Shown here one piece after another: positions 10,916 through 22,280 of a DNA stretch of 64,000 nt. The DNA lies in NCBI GenBank assembly GCA_034401135.1, contig JAWZSP010000002.1:4340001-4404000 (forward strand), in the 5' to 3' direction. The position numbers and the translations under genes are program-made. Position 1 is the stretch's first letter, and every line of letters starts with the position of its first letter. The DNA comes from Volutella citrinella (Eukaryota; Ascomycota; Sordariomycetes; Hypocreales; Nectriaceae). The notes below the pieces were generated by a model. The model was not told the DNA's origin, made no database searches, and was given only the letters and a program-made list of their open reading frames with translations.

Positions 10916-10965
10916 TATATTCGAGAGTTGACCGGATCATGAGAACTTGACAAAAAGGTAACGAA

Positions 10966-11113
10966 TCAACTGTGTCTCATGTCGGCAGCCAAAGATATAA
11001 AGATAAAGGCGCCCTTCTCGATGAAGCGAGTTGCAGACGCAAATCCGATGCTGATAACGCCACCGGTGATGACGGCCATTGATCTTGCCATTGAGTCTGG
11101 TCATGTTGTACAT
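10966..11113 (-). pseudogene. Relic of a short-chain dehydrogenase N-terminus
   Basis: Read on the minus strand, 11113 to 10966 gives LNGKI and then, after a frame slip, AVITGGVISIGFASATRF and IEKGAFIFIS before a stop. This is the Rossmann start of a classical short-chain dehydrogenase (usual form GKVAVITGGxSGIGxATA). The frame slip after LNGKI, the altered glycine motif (ISIG for SGIG) and truncation after the second beta strand mark it as broken. The remaining roughly 200 residues of the enzyme are absent, and the relic block begins 50 bases further on. A 107-codon plus-strand frame (10979-11302) over the same DNA is an antisense shadow. Confidence 0.6.
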
Positions 11114-11365
11114 TTGCGGTTGAAGAATGAAGTGCAGTTGAGCAGATTATTCAAGATGGCGCCAATTTTTGAAGCTTTGAAGTCTATCAAGCTGCTGTTT
11201 CACTCTGATTGTGCTGGGTTATTACAGAGGGAAGTGATGGGCAAGACATGCTCTGTGTATGGAGAGTTGAAAGCACTTGATACATCCCATTCTCATCATT
11301 GATCGATTGAAGTGCTCGTCATTTAAATCACGAGTCTTTCCTTTATACTTGAATGCATCTGCTCT

Positions 11366-11447
11366 CGATAAACTGCTTACTCTGCTCCATCAATATCACA
11401 ACTCATCGATAAACTGGTTACTCTGCTCCATCAATATCACAACTCAT
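11366..11447. repeat. Tandem duplication of a 41-base unit
   Basis: Two head-to-tail copies of a 41-base unit beginning CGATAAACTG (11366-11406 and 11407-11447) differ at one position (C versus G). The surrounding 11120-11829 region holds no recognisable gene and contains the 3' side of the arrestin-like gene. Confidence 0.85.
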
Positions 11448-11829
11448 GCATCCAGCTCCGGTATAGAGCGGCACCAGTGAATCCGCAAACCTCACCGACG
11501 CATGTAGAGTGACATTGATGGACTGGAGCAGTGGCTTGGCAGCTATAGGGTAATACTCGCTTTAGCAAATACCATGGAGCTTTTTCCTCTATTCGGCCGA
11601 GTTAGATGAGCGGGTATATGAAGGATTTTACCTTCTTATCTGAGCGTCATAAGAGATCTCTTTATTCATTGGATTATTATAGAGGCTTGCTGCCTATCTT
11701 CAGAAGACATGTTAAGAATATGGACATCAATCTGTAGTACAATAAAACAGTGGATCTAACGAAACTATGATTCCAATATTCACCCAAGCTGAAAGGATGT
11801 CGATGCCAATGTGTGTTTGTGTATGACCA

Positions 11830-13059
11830 TCAAGTACTGCTGGCCGGTACGACCCGGATATCTACCTCGTCCTTGATCTTGAGAGTCTTTCCGGCTACTT
11901 TGAATCGAAGCTTGACGGACAACTTATGTGTATGGCGGAAAATATACGCCGAATGATCGGGTGACAATGGTCGAGGACGCTCAAACTGCACCCTGCGCTC
12001 GCGCAGCCGGATATCGAGTAGCTCGCCGATATTGAGTTGTGAACCACTCTCTTCAGAGAATGGCACTTCGTAGATGGGGTTATTGACATTGAGGCGCATA
12101 AACGACCCGAGGTGATGAGAAGAGCTGTCGCTGCCTTCAAATGGTGCTTGGCCTCGGACCTCTGTGATGGACTTCAAGGTGATATCCGCTGAAGCCAGCC
12201 TGACTTTCTGGGGTACGTTTCGTAGAATCTCATCTGTTCTCGTCCACAGGGGGATAGCGCGAACGAGAATCGGGATCCGCTCAACTCGGCCAATCTGTAC
12301 TATTGACGGCAGCGACATCTCTATGTGGAAGCGCAGTGTTGGTGCCGGGGTGAACGTGTGGCGAAGTCTGTGGGAGAAGGATATTTCGGCTTCCTGAAAC
12401 CCATGGATCCCAGGGATTAGATGCGGTGAAGCCACTTCGGCGTCTTTCCGATGCGTCGTCATCTCGTTGTCGTAGACCGGACTCCTTGGATCGTCCTGGT
12501 CCCAGCTCGCGACTTGAATGGGCTCAGTCGCGTTTCGTGGAAATACCATGGTTCCTTGCACTGGCATGAAGGCTTCGAGAAAGTATTCGATGAATCCGTT
12601 AACCCATGCATTTTCCGCGTCAGCCACGGCTGTGAAACTGGCAGGGAGTGACTCTGGCCCAAAGGAGTCGTCGTGGGGTGGACCGAAGTACTGCTCCTCC
12701 GTCACGGTTGTTCGAGCTGTGCGATCAACATGCAGAGGGAGCGTGATTTCAAACGGCCATACTTGAAAGACTTCTCCCCCGTCATCAACAGTCTCAATGG
12801 CCCCCCTGAGTCTTTGCTTGTTGCTCTCGGGATTGACCAGGCCCACGATCCCGACCCATGCGGAACCATTCTCGTCATTCTCCGCATACACTGACTTTAT
12901 TCTTCCGCTCAGCTGGACATCGACGTATGCATTGGGTTTCGGCGATGGGTCTTTTCTGCAAACACGACCGATGATGGTGTCGCCAGGCGCAAAAGTCTTT
13001 TGAGAGCCGTCAATGCTGATTCCCAATGATGGCTTAGACTTGCTCTTTATTGGTTCCAT
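11830..13059 (-). CDS. Arrestin-like protein
   Basis: A single-exon gene of 409 residues. The N-terminus (PSLGISIDGSQKTFAPGDTIIGRV) and the run PNAYVDVQLSGRIKS are the opening strands of the arrestin-N fold used by fungal alpha-arrestins and related proteins. WPFEITLPLHVD and the FTPAPTLRFHIEMSLPSIVQIGR stretch fit further strands. Alpha-arrestins bring ubiquitin ligases to plasma-membrane transporters. I do not see a clear PPxY motif, so this may be one of the many shorter fungal arrestin-like proteins without ligase recruitment. Its role here is unknown. Confidence 0.7.
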   Translation of the reverse strand: MEPIKSKSKPSLGISIDGSQKTFAPGDTIIGRVCRKDPSPKPNAYVDVQLSGRIKSVYAENDENGSAWVGIVGLVNPESNKQRLRGAIETVDDGGEVFQVWPFEITLPLHVDRTARTTVTEEQYFGPPHDDSFGPESLPASFTAVADAENAWVNGFIEYFLEAFMPVQGTMVFPRNATEPIQVASWDQDDPRSPVYDNEMTTHRKDAEVASPHLIPGIHGFQEAEISFSHRLRHTFTPAPTLRFHIEMSLPSIVQIGRVERIPILVRAIPLWTRTDEILRNVPQKVRLASADITLKSITEVRGQAPFEGSDSSSHHLGSFMRLNVNNPIYEVPFSEESGSQLNIGELLDIRLRERRVQFERPRPLSPDHSAYIFRHTHKLSVKLRFKVAGKTLKIKDEVDIRVVPASST

Positions 13060-13704
13060 TGAGTCGTATTTTTTAGTGCTTGATACGATGATGTTTGATG
13101 GAATAGAAAATACGCGCGAGCAATTATGCGGCAGATATATCTCGCATTAGCTGCATGTTGTCTGCCTCACAGGAGCCAACGGCGTGATCAATGAGGCGAA
13201 GCGACGTGGCGAGACTGGCGACATGAGGCTGCGCCCCACGCTCGGTGTTTGATTGAGAAAGCAACAAAGCCCCACTCCTCGGTGAATACATAGCCTACTA
13301 CATTAATCAGCTGGCCATTGTGGCCCTGCAGATGTGCTCGCATGCATTACAGTGGCAGTTGTTGGCCAACTTGCGACCACAACCAACTGCAGACAGCCTG
13401 TGTTGGGCGCAGGAGGCGTGGTATGCGGCTGCTTTACCCTGGGAGAAACTACAATGGCCTACTTGTGCAAGAGATTCACGAGATTCATTCTGATCAACCT
13501 TGGTCAGAATTCCCACGCTCATGGGGATGGGCATGGCACGCTGTGACTAACCATTGGTGATTTAACTAAACTTTACCTAAGCGACGGTTGAAAGGGATCC
13601 TTTTGGTATATAGAGAAATAAAACATATTTATATCCGTAAATCTCAAGAAAGAACTTAGGAGAGAGTCGCCAAATGACCAATCCAGTAATATAAACCAAC
13701 AGAA
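13060..13704. other. Intergenic, nothing recognised
   Basis: This holds the promoter of the minus-strand arrestin-like gene and the downstream region of the next minus-strand gene. Short frames of 60-80 codons overlap one another without family features. From about 13560 the DNA becomes AT-rich. Confidence 0.4.
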
Positions 13705-14605
13705 CTAATACCCCAAAGGATAATTGTCACGAAGAGACAGACTGTGAAGGATAGAACACTGAGAATCTGTTTGTGCTTTTAGCGGACTCGGGACTTGTTT
13801 TTCATGTAATGGGAATGTCCTTCTACTCACCACTACCACTGAAGCGCTTAGCTTCGTAGTCAAGTCCCAGTATACAAAGATACTCAGTCCAGCAACAAAG
13901 AGATAGAGGCTTCCATTCAAAAGCGCTACAGGGGTCTGCCATAGAATCGACTGGGAAGCTCGCAGGTGCGGTGCCGAGTTTTGGTGATGGCTCAACAGTA
14001 CTGGCGGCTTCTGAAGAAGACTTCGTATCATCTCAAGGGCCTTCGGGTGACAATCGAGACGGTGAAGAGCTGTCAATTGCTGATTCGCCGATGCGATTGC
14101 GCCGAACAGAAATGCAAGAGAGCAATACCAGATGGCCTTTACAACACTAACACAGACCTGCGCTTCAGTGTTTTGCTCACCAGCAAACGCGGGCCAGCCC
14201 AACGCCGTGGCTACAACCCCTCCAATAATTGCACTCTGCCAAATACCGTTAGTTTTATGTCCCTACCGTTCCTCCTGCCCCTTCCTTTTGCTCGATGTTT
14301 TTGAAACTTACAGCCACAATAATACTATTCAAATGTTTGTCCATATTCTCAGCCCATTTTTTTGTCAAAGTATCGCGTACTGTGGCATCAGGCTCATTCA
14401 AAAACTCATTTATGGGTGAAGAAAATGCTGCCCACGCAGATTGATGAGGAGTCCATATGGGTTTCCGTCTGGCAGTCGTCGTATTTTGCAGCCCCGGCTC
14501 GCCCACACTTTGGGCCATAATGGCAGGATTCTCTTGGCATTGACACTGAGATGCCTCCTGTGGTGGGAGATGCTGAGGATGTGGCAGTCCGGTCGACATA
14601 TTCAA
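13705..14605 (-). CDS. Small membrane protein of unknown function
   Basis: A two-exon gene: 14312-14605 and 13705-14235 (274 residues). The intron has a GTAAGT donor and an ACTAAC branch site. The N-terminal 70 residues are polar, with the segment WAAFSSPINEFLNEPDATVRDTLTKKW. Then come hydrophobic helices: AIIGGVVATALGWPAF, IWYCSLAFLFGAIASAN, and VALLNGSLYLFVAGLSIFVYWDL. This resembles the many uncharacterised fungal proteins with two to four helices whose helical segment lies next to a regulatory N-terminus. The start at 14605 is the first ATG of the frame. Function unknown. Confidence 0.7.
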
Positions 14606-15092
14606 GACTCAGGGGAGTGGATACGTTTGAGAAGAGGGCTTCACCACGAACAAGGCTATGGATAGAGGATGAAGTAAATGAGAGATTGGTCTTATGGCTG
14701 AGTCGTAATGTCAACCGTGTGCGGGGTAGGTCCTGTCAGCCCTCCGCCTCGTCGCCTTCTGACCCCGCTGACATGGTTCGCATGCCATGTCTCAGGTTGC
14801 GATTGGGCCAACAGACATGCACAGCCCCTTTAGACGCGCGATTTATGACATGACTATCAAGGTTGTCAGGCAGGCAGCAGTCAGGCAGCATTTAGGTCGG
14901 ATTCCGCACATTTCGAAAAGACAACATCTCTCCTTGTGCCTCTTAACGTCACCTTCCTCGTTCCCCCCCACCCATGATTATCGGAGTATTTTCAACCCTC
15001 CGCTTCTCCCCTGCTTTATCTCCCCCACATCTACCAATACCAAGGTAGCCTATCATCTCATTCCCTAGCTCACCATTGCACAAAAAAACAGC
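14606..15092. promoter_or_regulatory. Divergent promoter between two membrane protein genes
   Basis: A 487-base gap between oppositely oriented genes. The last 150 bases before 15093 are pyrimidine-rich (CTTCTCCCCTGCTTTATCTCC), as often seen just upstream of fungal start codons. No specific site was recognised. Confidence 0.4.
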
Positions 15093-17082
15093 ATGTCCAT
15101 CAGCATCTCCCCATATATTCGATACAACTGGACGACAATCTTACGGTCGTGGCTCGTCCAGAATCGCGGACTTTTTCTCCTGTTGTCTGGTTGGTTGATA
15201 TGGACAAAGCCCTGCAGAGAGGTATTGAAGAGCACATCGCAACGTCTAACCGCCAACTATGAGGACCAACCCTACCCTAATTTACTGCTAGTCGTGATGT
15301 TATCCCTGGCCAACACTTATGCTTTCTACGGACCAAGAAAGTTCAATCTCCCATTTTGCCTATGGCTCGCCGCCATGCTGCTGCTCCACCTCCGTCTCGT
15401 CTCAGCCCCCGTGTCCTGGCAGATCATCCAGATTGGCGGTTCATCGATACCCTGGTTTGCAGCCGCGCACCTCATCTTCACGGTCGGCACTTGTCTCGTT
15501 GTGGCTGCCAACACTCTCGAGCCTGGTCGGAGCAGGATCCCACTCCAACAGTCGAGGGTGGAGACCCGACCTCTGCACGATGTCGTTCTCGTGTCCAGCA
15601 CGGCCTTTGGACCGCGCTGGCTACGTCAGCGCTTGAAGACGTGGTTTCCGCGCTTGCCGATGCTTCTCAATAGGAGAGTTCCCTGGCTTGTCAGTGTCTC
15701 TCGAGGTTATAACCGCATCATGAACGATTATCCCATCCTCATCCTGTTTCTCGTCTTCGTACTCTCCATGTCTTTGCTCTATTCATTCTGGAAACTCCAC
15801 GACCAACTCAACTTCTGGTCTCTGGGTGGGTTTCATATCGCCCTACGACTCTCCAACGTCGTTTTCCTCATCTCGATTGATAGTCATGCGCGGCTGCCCT
15901 CCTTTGAACAGCTCTGGCTACATCAGGCACTGAAAATCAATGGACGGTACTACGAGTTGACATGGATGCACTTCTTTGCCGATTCCACAAAGCTCTCTGA
16001 TTCCGCAGTCGAGGAAGATGAAAGCTACGCCCAAGGTGAAGACGACGCAGACGGAAACACAACATCCAGGCGCACTATCCTATCCGAACGGTGTATTGGA
16101 CAGACATATATGACAAGGGAGGAGATACTGCGAACTGGTAAGTCTGGTACTAAGATCAGTGACACCATCACCACATGTCTCGATTATCATCTTACTTACT
16201 TGTCCAACTCAAACAACAACAGGCAACGAGTTGATCAAAACCTCACCGGGATACGATTTATTCTCTTACAACTGCACATGGCTCCGGCACAATCTATTCC
16301 TCCGCATCAAGTATGACGGCTCAGCGGAACAGAAAAACCCCTTCCTCAGCCGTAGTCCCTTGGCGTCTCAGCTCCCGTACTATGGCTTCTTGCCTCTGAT
16401 CGCCAGTTACATCTACTTTCTTAACCCCACCAGCGATGATGATTCTTCCTTCTGGCAGAGTCCCTCATGCAGTCTCTTGTGGCTCGTCTTTGAGCTCTTG
16501 ATGCTCTCCATGGAGACCCGTACAGTGGTATTCTTGTCATCTACAGTCATCTGTCGAGTTTACAGATCTCGAATGATCTCCCCCATAGCAATCGGGATAC
16601 TGTTGTTACAGCACGCGTATCAGCATCTCAATGATGGCAGACTGTTCTCCCCGTACTCACAAGTATACGGCGACAATATAAGCACTGCGATGGCATTTAT
16701 ATTTTTTACCTTGAAGCCGATCGCCATCGCGTGTATGCTGGCAACACCCCTGCTCATGATTTGCTGTGACTTAGACATGGCACACACCTCGCAGGACAGA
16801 TTCGAAGTCGTCACCGATGACGATGACTACAACGACGGGATTCACCATCTTCACTCCCTGCATACAGAGACAGGACCAACAGCGGCAGCCGTCACCTCTC
16901 ACGTAACTGTCAGAATCAGGTCAGAGTATGGGGAACACCTCTCAGGGGAGACGAGTAAGCACGGAATGATGAGCCTTGGCGAGTTCTTCATGTATGAGGG
17001 GGAGAGACCTGAATCATTAAGGCTGAATATTAGTTTCATCTTCAGCACGGCGTATATGTTACTGATGATAATACCCTTCTAG
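15093..17082 (+). CDS. Polytopic membrane protein of unknown function
   Basis: A two-exon gene: 15093-16137 and 16223-17082 (634 residues). At least eight hydrophobic helices are visible, among them NLLLVVMLSLANTYAF, FCLWLAAMLLLHLRL, YPILILFLVFVLSMSLLY, LLWLVFELLMLSM, SPIAIGILLLQHAY and AIACMLATPLLMICC. A loop near residues 320-350 is acidic (SAVEEDESYAQGEDDADG). The segment SPGYDLFSYNCTWLRHNLFLRIKY follows the intron. I do not recognise the family. The helix count and size would suit a multi-span acyltransferase or transporter-like protein, but no diagnostic motif is seen. Confidence 0.72.
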
Positions 17083-17348
17083 CCGAGTGGAGAAGGACAG
17101 AAAGACAAGGAGGTAGGAGCGTATAGAAATAGAGAGAGGGGCAGAGGGGGCCAGGATAGGAAAGTTTTATTCAGGCAAAGCGGTGTTTGACCTAGAGGAG
17201 GAGCCTTTAATAGAACTGTAGTAAGTGGACAGCTTTCTTATCGAGTCAAGGAACGTCTAGAGGAGTCTACACAAGGGAACCAGATCTCGCACAAAATGAC
17301 ATACTTGATGTAATCAAACTTGATTTTCAATAAGAGCCCCATGCTCTG

Positions 17349-19572
17349 CTATAGCTTGCAGCACGCAGCTGTATCCTTCCGAGCCTCGTCCGGAACCAAA
17401 ACACTCTTGTTCAATTTTTGGTTGCTCTGCGGCACATCAAGTGCCGGGTTCTTGGTGAAGAAGTCGGCAGGTTTGAGTGCAATGGTAGACACTTCCACTG
17501 GCATCACAGGAAAGTCCTCGACCCTAGGGTTGTGCGTCACTTGATACCTATGTTAGTAACTGATCCCAGCCGGCGTGAAGGTAAGACTTACTTCCAAAGG
17601 TGTGCCAGACAACAATGTCGCTGTTCCGAACATCCTCCTTGCGTGCCGCATAGTCTGACACGCCGTCAATCTCTTCCAAAGATTGGTTTGTCCACTTGCC
17701 GCCGGCCCAGAGGTCTCCATCCCGATAACGAGTCACCCACAAGTGATGCGTGGCGAACCGAGCACGACGTCGCACCACCGAATCAGGACCTCCGAGAAGC
17801 AATTGGCATGGCTGTGGCACTAGTTTGAAACCGCATGGGTTTCCAGAGACGGGGTTGATACTGCTCTCATTGACAATCTTGAAGGCCCGGTTGGTGAACG
17901 GCGACGCATCTGCAAAGCCAGACTTGCTAAAGGGCGACTTGACAATGCGCCAGGCATTACCGTGGGGGTTGTCGTGCTCCGATTGAGGAACAGCGATTGA
18001 CTCTTCTTGAAACAGCGTATTCTTCTGTCCGTCAATCATGGGATCGATGCGCAGGGAAAACAGGTGCTGATGGTTGGCAGCCAGGACACCCGGCGAGACT
18101 ACATTTCCCCATTCCGATGTCTTGCCCGGGTCGATGAGAGACGTGGACAGGATACCAGTAGCTCGTGTCTCCAGTTCAATGTTTCCGTTTTGCCAAAAGA
18201 TCCAGGCAAAAATGTATTCATAATTGGCCACGGTCAAGATTGTCTGGACGACCAGGTTGCGGGCTCGAGTGATGGCAACTCCCTGGGTGCGGAAGTTTGT
18301 GTGCTTCCATCCGATGCCGCCATCCTGCTCATGAAGGCACACGACGTTGCCGGTGGGAACAGGCTCACCGGCTTCGTTGTTGAGAAAGGCGTGGAAGTAC
18401 TTGATTGTGCCCAGACAGTCGCAGCCCAGGCCGAGGTTGTTGGCCGTGCTGCCGGCCCCTACATCACCAAGGTCGAATGCCTGCTTGCGGTGGTATGGGC
18501 TACGGGGATCTAATACAAGTCAGACGTCATTCAATGTCAACGCAAGGGGGGGTACTCACCTCCGTAGGGCACAGTCATTTCGCTTACACTTAGTCGATAA
18601 AAGAGCGGGCGGCCATCATAGCGAATGTCGTGAAGTGTTGCGCCCTCACGGTAGTTGAAACCAACTCTGAACTTCCACTTTTGCCAAGAAACCGAGTTGA
18701 TATCCGCAACTGAGAAGCTTGGTCCCTCGGGCTGGACCACGTGTAGCGGTTTCAGATCCTCCCGCGGCTTTTCGCTCTGGATATCGGGGTAGTACTCGTT
18801 CTCGACGCAGTGAGCGACGGGGAATTCAGATGCTGTGTGGTACTTGAATCCATCCTCCGTTCCTCCGGTGGGCAATTGGTCGATTCTCACCAACCTTTCT
18901 TCAAAGATATCAATGACTGGGGAGATGGGAAGTGGAAAGGCGTAGTGGTTGCTCTCGGAATGACCTCTGGGACCACTGGCATATAACAGGCCAATGATAT
19001 ACTTGTGAGTCCCAACTTTGGAATCCCTGTCGGCGCCATACATCCAGGGATCGCAGACTACTTTGTAGGACGGTGGAAGGTTCAATGCCTTGATTGCCTC
19101 AATCACTTGAGGGTGGTTCAGCATTAACGCATCGGCGCGAGTCAGCTCCTCCCTATGTCAAGTCAGAACCTAAAATACGACAAATTGGGATCCTGCACAG
19201 ATGTCGAGATTGTCCAGTCCATGTAACTTACTTGCTCAAGGTCGAGTGTTGGCCCGCTGCAGCTGTGGACCGTTTGACCTCGGTCATTGTGTCCAGACTG
19301 AGAGTGCTTTCGCATACTGTCCTTTCATTTTCTGCGGTCCATATGACATCGACACAGCGCGGCACAAAGGGACGTTGTGAGGGAGGCACGCCCGCGGCTT
19401 CCTTGTCTAGATATGGGAGCAGCAGAGCCTTGGGCGGCTCATGGGCGGTGATGTTCTTGAACAAAAACTTGAATCCAGGCCCATGCTTGTCTGAGAGTAT
19501 CTTTGTCAAGAGACTCGCAGCTTGCTTGATCTCGCTGGAGGTAATATCGTGCAGGGGGTGTGGACGGTTCAT
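17349..19572 (-). CDS. Copper amine oxidase, peroxisomal
   Basis: A four-exon gene: 19232-19572, 18560-19152, 17592-18509, 17349-17539 (680 residues; phases agree). The enzyme oxidises primary amines to aldehydes with release of ammonia and hydrogen peroxide. The catalytic Asp is in AFDLGDVGAG, the topaquinone-precursor Tyr is in TVANYEY, and copper ligands are in NHQHLFSLRID (HxH) and MTHNPRVEDFPVMP. The length is usual for fungal enzymes. The last three residues are CKL, which fits the peroxisomal targeting signal type 1, so the peroxide would be made where catalase is. It is divergent from an amino acid/amine permease (969 bases between starts), and a C6 regulator follows, forming a plausible amine-use unit. 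Confidence 0.95.
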
Positions 19573-20541
19573 TGTGAGGGACAGCTATCGTGAGCAGCAC
19601 ATGATGGATTGCTAGATCTATGAGTCTTGCTCGACACGTCTTATTTGTACTTTTAACCCAATCTGCACGAATCTATCTAGATGCCGCTACCGGCATGCTA
19701 TCGGCTTCTCCTCTGGTGTGGCTCATGCACTTGCATCGGGCTGGAAGAAGCAGCCTAGCGTCTGCTGCTTGTACAGCGCGTACGGCTACTGCGGCGTGTA
19801 GGGCGTGTAGCTCGTGTCAGGCTACTCGGGCGTGTATGGCGTGTAGACGACGCCATTGGGTCCACAGATAAGCCAGTATTGTGTGATATGACAGGGGTTC
19901 CCCGCATCAACCCGGTTCTGACGGCGCTGGTGAGGCCGCAAGATGTCAATCTGTCAGTTGTCAGTTGCCCCCCACGAGATATGGATAGAAAATGCCTCGC
20001 TTCGTCGATGCGATCCTCTTCCGGTGATCTAATGGCTTAGCGTCATAATGTGCTGCAAAGATGTCTTATACAACGTCGGTGACACAGGGATGTATCAGCT
20101 TGCATGAATCGTGCATCCTTGTATGGGGTAGTTTCCAGGACCATGGAATAGGTAATGACTTTCGGGACATCCTTGGCGTGCGATGCCACCAGGGACATTT
20201 CTGCCATGCCGGTGGACTGTTGGTAGGCCGCATTGCTCGTTTTGAGAATCTAGCAAGGGATAAAGCATGGGCCAGCGCAAGGGCATTGACCATTTAGGCA
20301 CTGAATTGTTATCTTTAATTACACACTGGAGCCCAATTCGGCCTGCTCGCTGAGTGACAGGCCAGGCAGAGCAAATAGTCGCCACTCTTCCCTGGTAACC
20401 CGTCTGGCCGGAGCCAAGACAGGATGATGCACGTGGGTGTAGAGTACTAAGTTTATAATTGTCCCATCCCCCTTCACATCCACGACGGCATTATCCCATG
20501 CTCTCTCGCCAACCAGCCTGCCCTTGCTGTCGCTCGTCACC
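19573..20541. promoter_or_regulatory. Divergent amine oxidase / permease promoter
   Basis: A large bidirectional control region. It contains GC-rich imperfect repeats of TACACGCC (minus strand, about 19775-19855), described separately as a possible fossil frame. The last 200 bases before the permease start hold no long frame in sense. No specific regulator site was recognised. Confidence 0.45.
19725..19930 (-). pseudogene. Possible fossil small-protein frame with two TAG stops
   Basis: On the minus strand one frame reads GNPCHITQYWLICGPNGVV, then YTPYTPE-stop-PDTSYTPYTPQ-stop-PYALYKQQ, then LGCFFQP. Both stops are TAG at places where CAG would continue the frame, and the two YTPYTP blocks are repeats. 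CAG to TAG is a C-to-T change in a CA context, the kind RIP makes. The protein, if it once existed, is not recognisable, and this may be chance. Confidence 0.25.
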
Positions 20542-22183
20542 ATGTCCTCGAAACCGCCGACCGCGCCTCTCGATGATGGCGCCCAACTCAGCCGCTTGGG
20601 CCACACCCAAGAACTAAAGCGCAACTTTTCGTTCCTGTCGATGCTTGGGTTATCTTTTGCCATCTTGAACAGCTGGACGGCTCTCGCGTCTTCCCTCTCA
20701 ATCGCTCTACCCTCGGGTGGTCCCTCCAGCGTCATCTGGGGCCTTGTGGTGGCTGCTATTTGCAATGCTTGCCTAGCTGCGTCCTTGGCCGAGTTCCTTT
20801 CCGCCTATCCAATCTCGTCCGGCCAGTACTACTGGGCTGCCATTGTCAGTTGGCCGGAGTGGGCGCCCATCATAAGCTGGGTCACCGGTTGGATCAATAT
20901 GGCCGGTTGGCTAGCACTCACGTCTACGGGTGGCTCAGTCGGGAGCACGCTGCTTCTCGGGGCCGTCTCGTTTTCCTTTCCCGACTATGAGATCAAGGCC
21001 TGGCACCAATTCCTCATCTACATTGCATTCACACTTGTCGGCTTCGTTGCCAACGCCGGAATGACTCGATTTCTCCCTCAGATCACAAAGGCAGCCTTTT
21101 TTTGGTCTATTCTTGGCTTCGTTACCATCAGCATCACCGTCCTCGCCACGGCAGCACCCACGTATCAGCCTGGCAGTGTTGTCTACGGCCAGTTCATCAA
21201 CAACACGGGCTGGCCCGACGGCCTTGCTTGGCTTCTTGGACTTCTCCAGGGGTCCTTTGGTGTTACTGGATTTGATGCCGTTGTCCACATGGTCGAGGAG
21301 ATCCCGAACCCTACGGTCAATGCTCCTATTATTTTAATCGCATGCATTGGAATTGGCCTCTTTACGGGTTTTATTTTCCTCAGCATCCTCCTCTTCACTA
21401 TGCAGGACGTCGAGACGGTCATCTCATCGCGCGCCGGACCTCTACTCCAGATTTTCTACGATGCGACGAGTCACAAGGCCGGTAGCATCTGCTTGTTCAT
21501 GTTTCCCCTGGTTTGTGTGCTTTTCGCTACTATTTCCATCATGGCCACAAGCAGCCGCATGATCTACGCATTTGCACGCGATGGAGGATTGCCCTTCTCT
21601 AAAACCTTTGCAAAGGTACATCCCAAGCTGGACGTTCCTCTCAACTCACTCTACCTCACCAATGTGCTTGTTGTCATCTTCGGCTGCGTCTTCTTGGGCA
21701 GTAATGCCGCATTTAATGCCATTACGAGTGCAAGTGTTGTTGCACTTGGAATTACGTATGGTATCCCACCAGCCATCAATTGCTTGCGTGGACGCAAGAT
21801 GCTCCCAGCAAACCGTCCATTCAAGCTAAAAGAGCCCTGGGGATGGATCATCAATCTCGTAAGCAGTTTCTTTCCGGGCTCATGCGCAACGCTAACAGAG
21901 TACACAGGTCGGAGTGGCCTTTACCATCTTGACCACGGTCTTGTTCGTCTTCCCGCCCGCAATCCCCGTCACGGGAAGCAATATGAACTATTGTATCGTG
22001 GCATTTGCGGTCATGGTTGCCATCTCCGTCATTCAGTGGTTTGTCGATGGACGTAAGAACTTTACCGGCCCGCGTCTAGGCACGGATATTCAGAACTTGC
22101 AGCATGTGGCAGGTGTAGACATTGAGGACATGGACGCGGCAAGGCCACAGGCGGACGAAAAGAACCTAGACAAGAAGAACTAG
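20542..22183 (+). CDS. APC-family amino acid / GABA / choline-type permease
   Basis: A two-exon gene: 20542-21858 and 21908-22183 (530 residues). The start chosen is the ATG at 20542 within CACCATG; the frame runs open 18 bases further upstream only through a TTG. About twelve hydrophobic helices are present. The first carries the fungal permease signature LGLSFAILNSWTALASSLSIALPSGGP, and the segment ISSGQYYWAAI follows, both typical of the Uga4/Hnm1-like branch that moves GABA, choline and polyamines with protons. ATSSRMIYAFARDGGLP is the conserved loop after helix 8. The neighbouring copper amine oxidase makes an amine substrate likely. Confidence 0.9.
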
Positions 22184-22280
22184 TCTAATCGCAGATGCTC
22201 CCATTCTTTCGCTGGTCATGGACACACGTATTTTTCTAGTTAACCAACACTCACTCATTCAGACATCCCAGTCGCAAGGC

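Noticed and set aside
10979..11302. Plus-strand 107-codon gene
   Set aside because: The minus strand of the same DNA encodes a recognisable dehydrogenase fragment, and the plus-strand translation matches nothing.
20524..20541. Longer permease start with the extra residues LLSLVT
   Set aside because: The upstream codon is TTG; the ATG at 20542 has a good CACCATG context.
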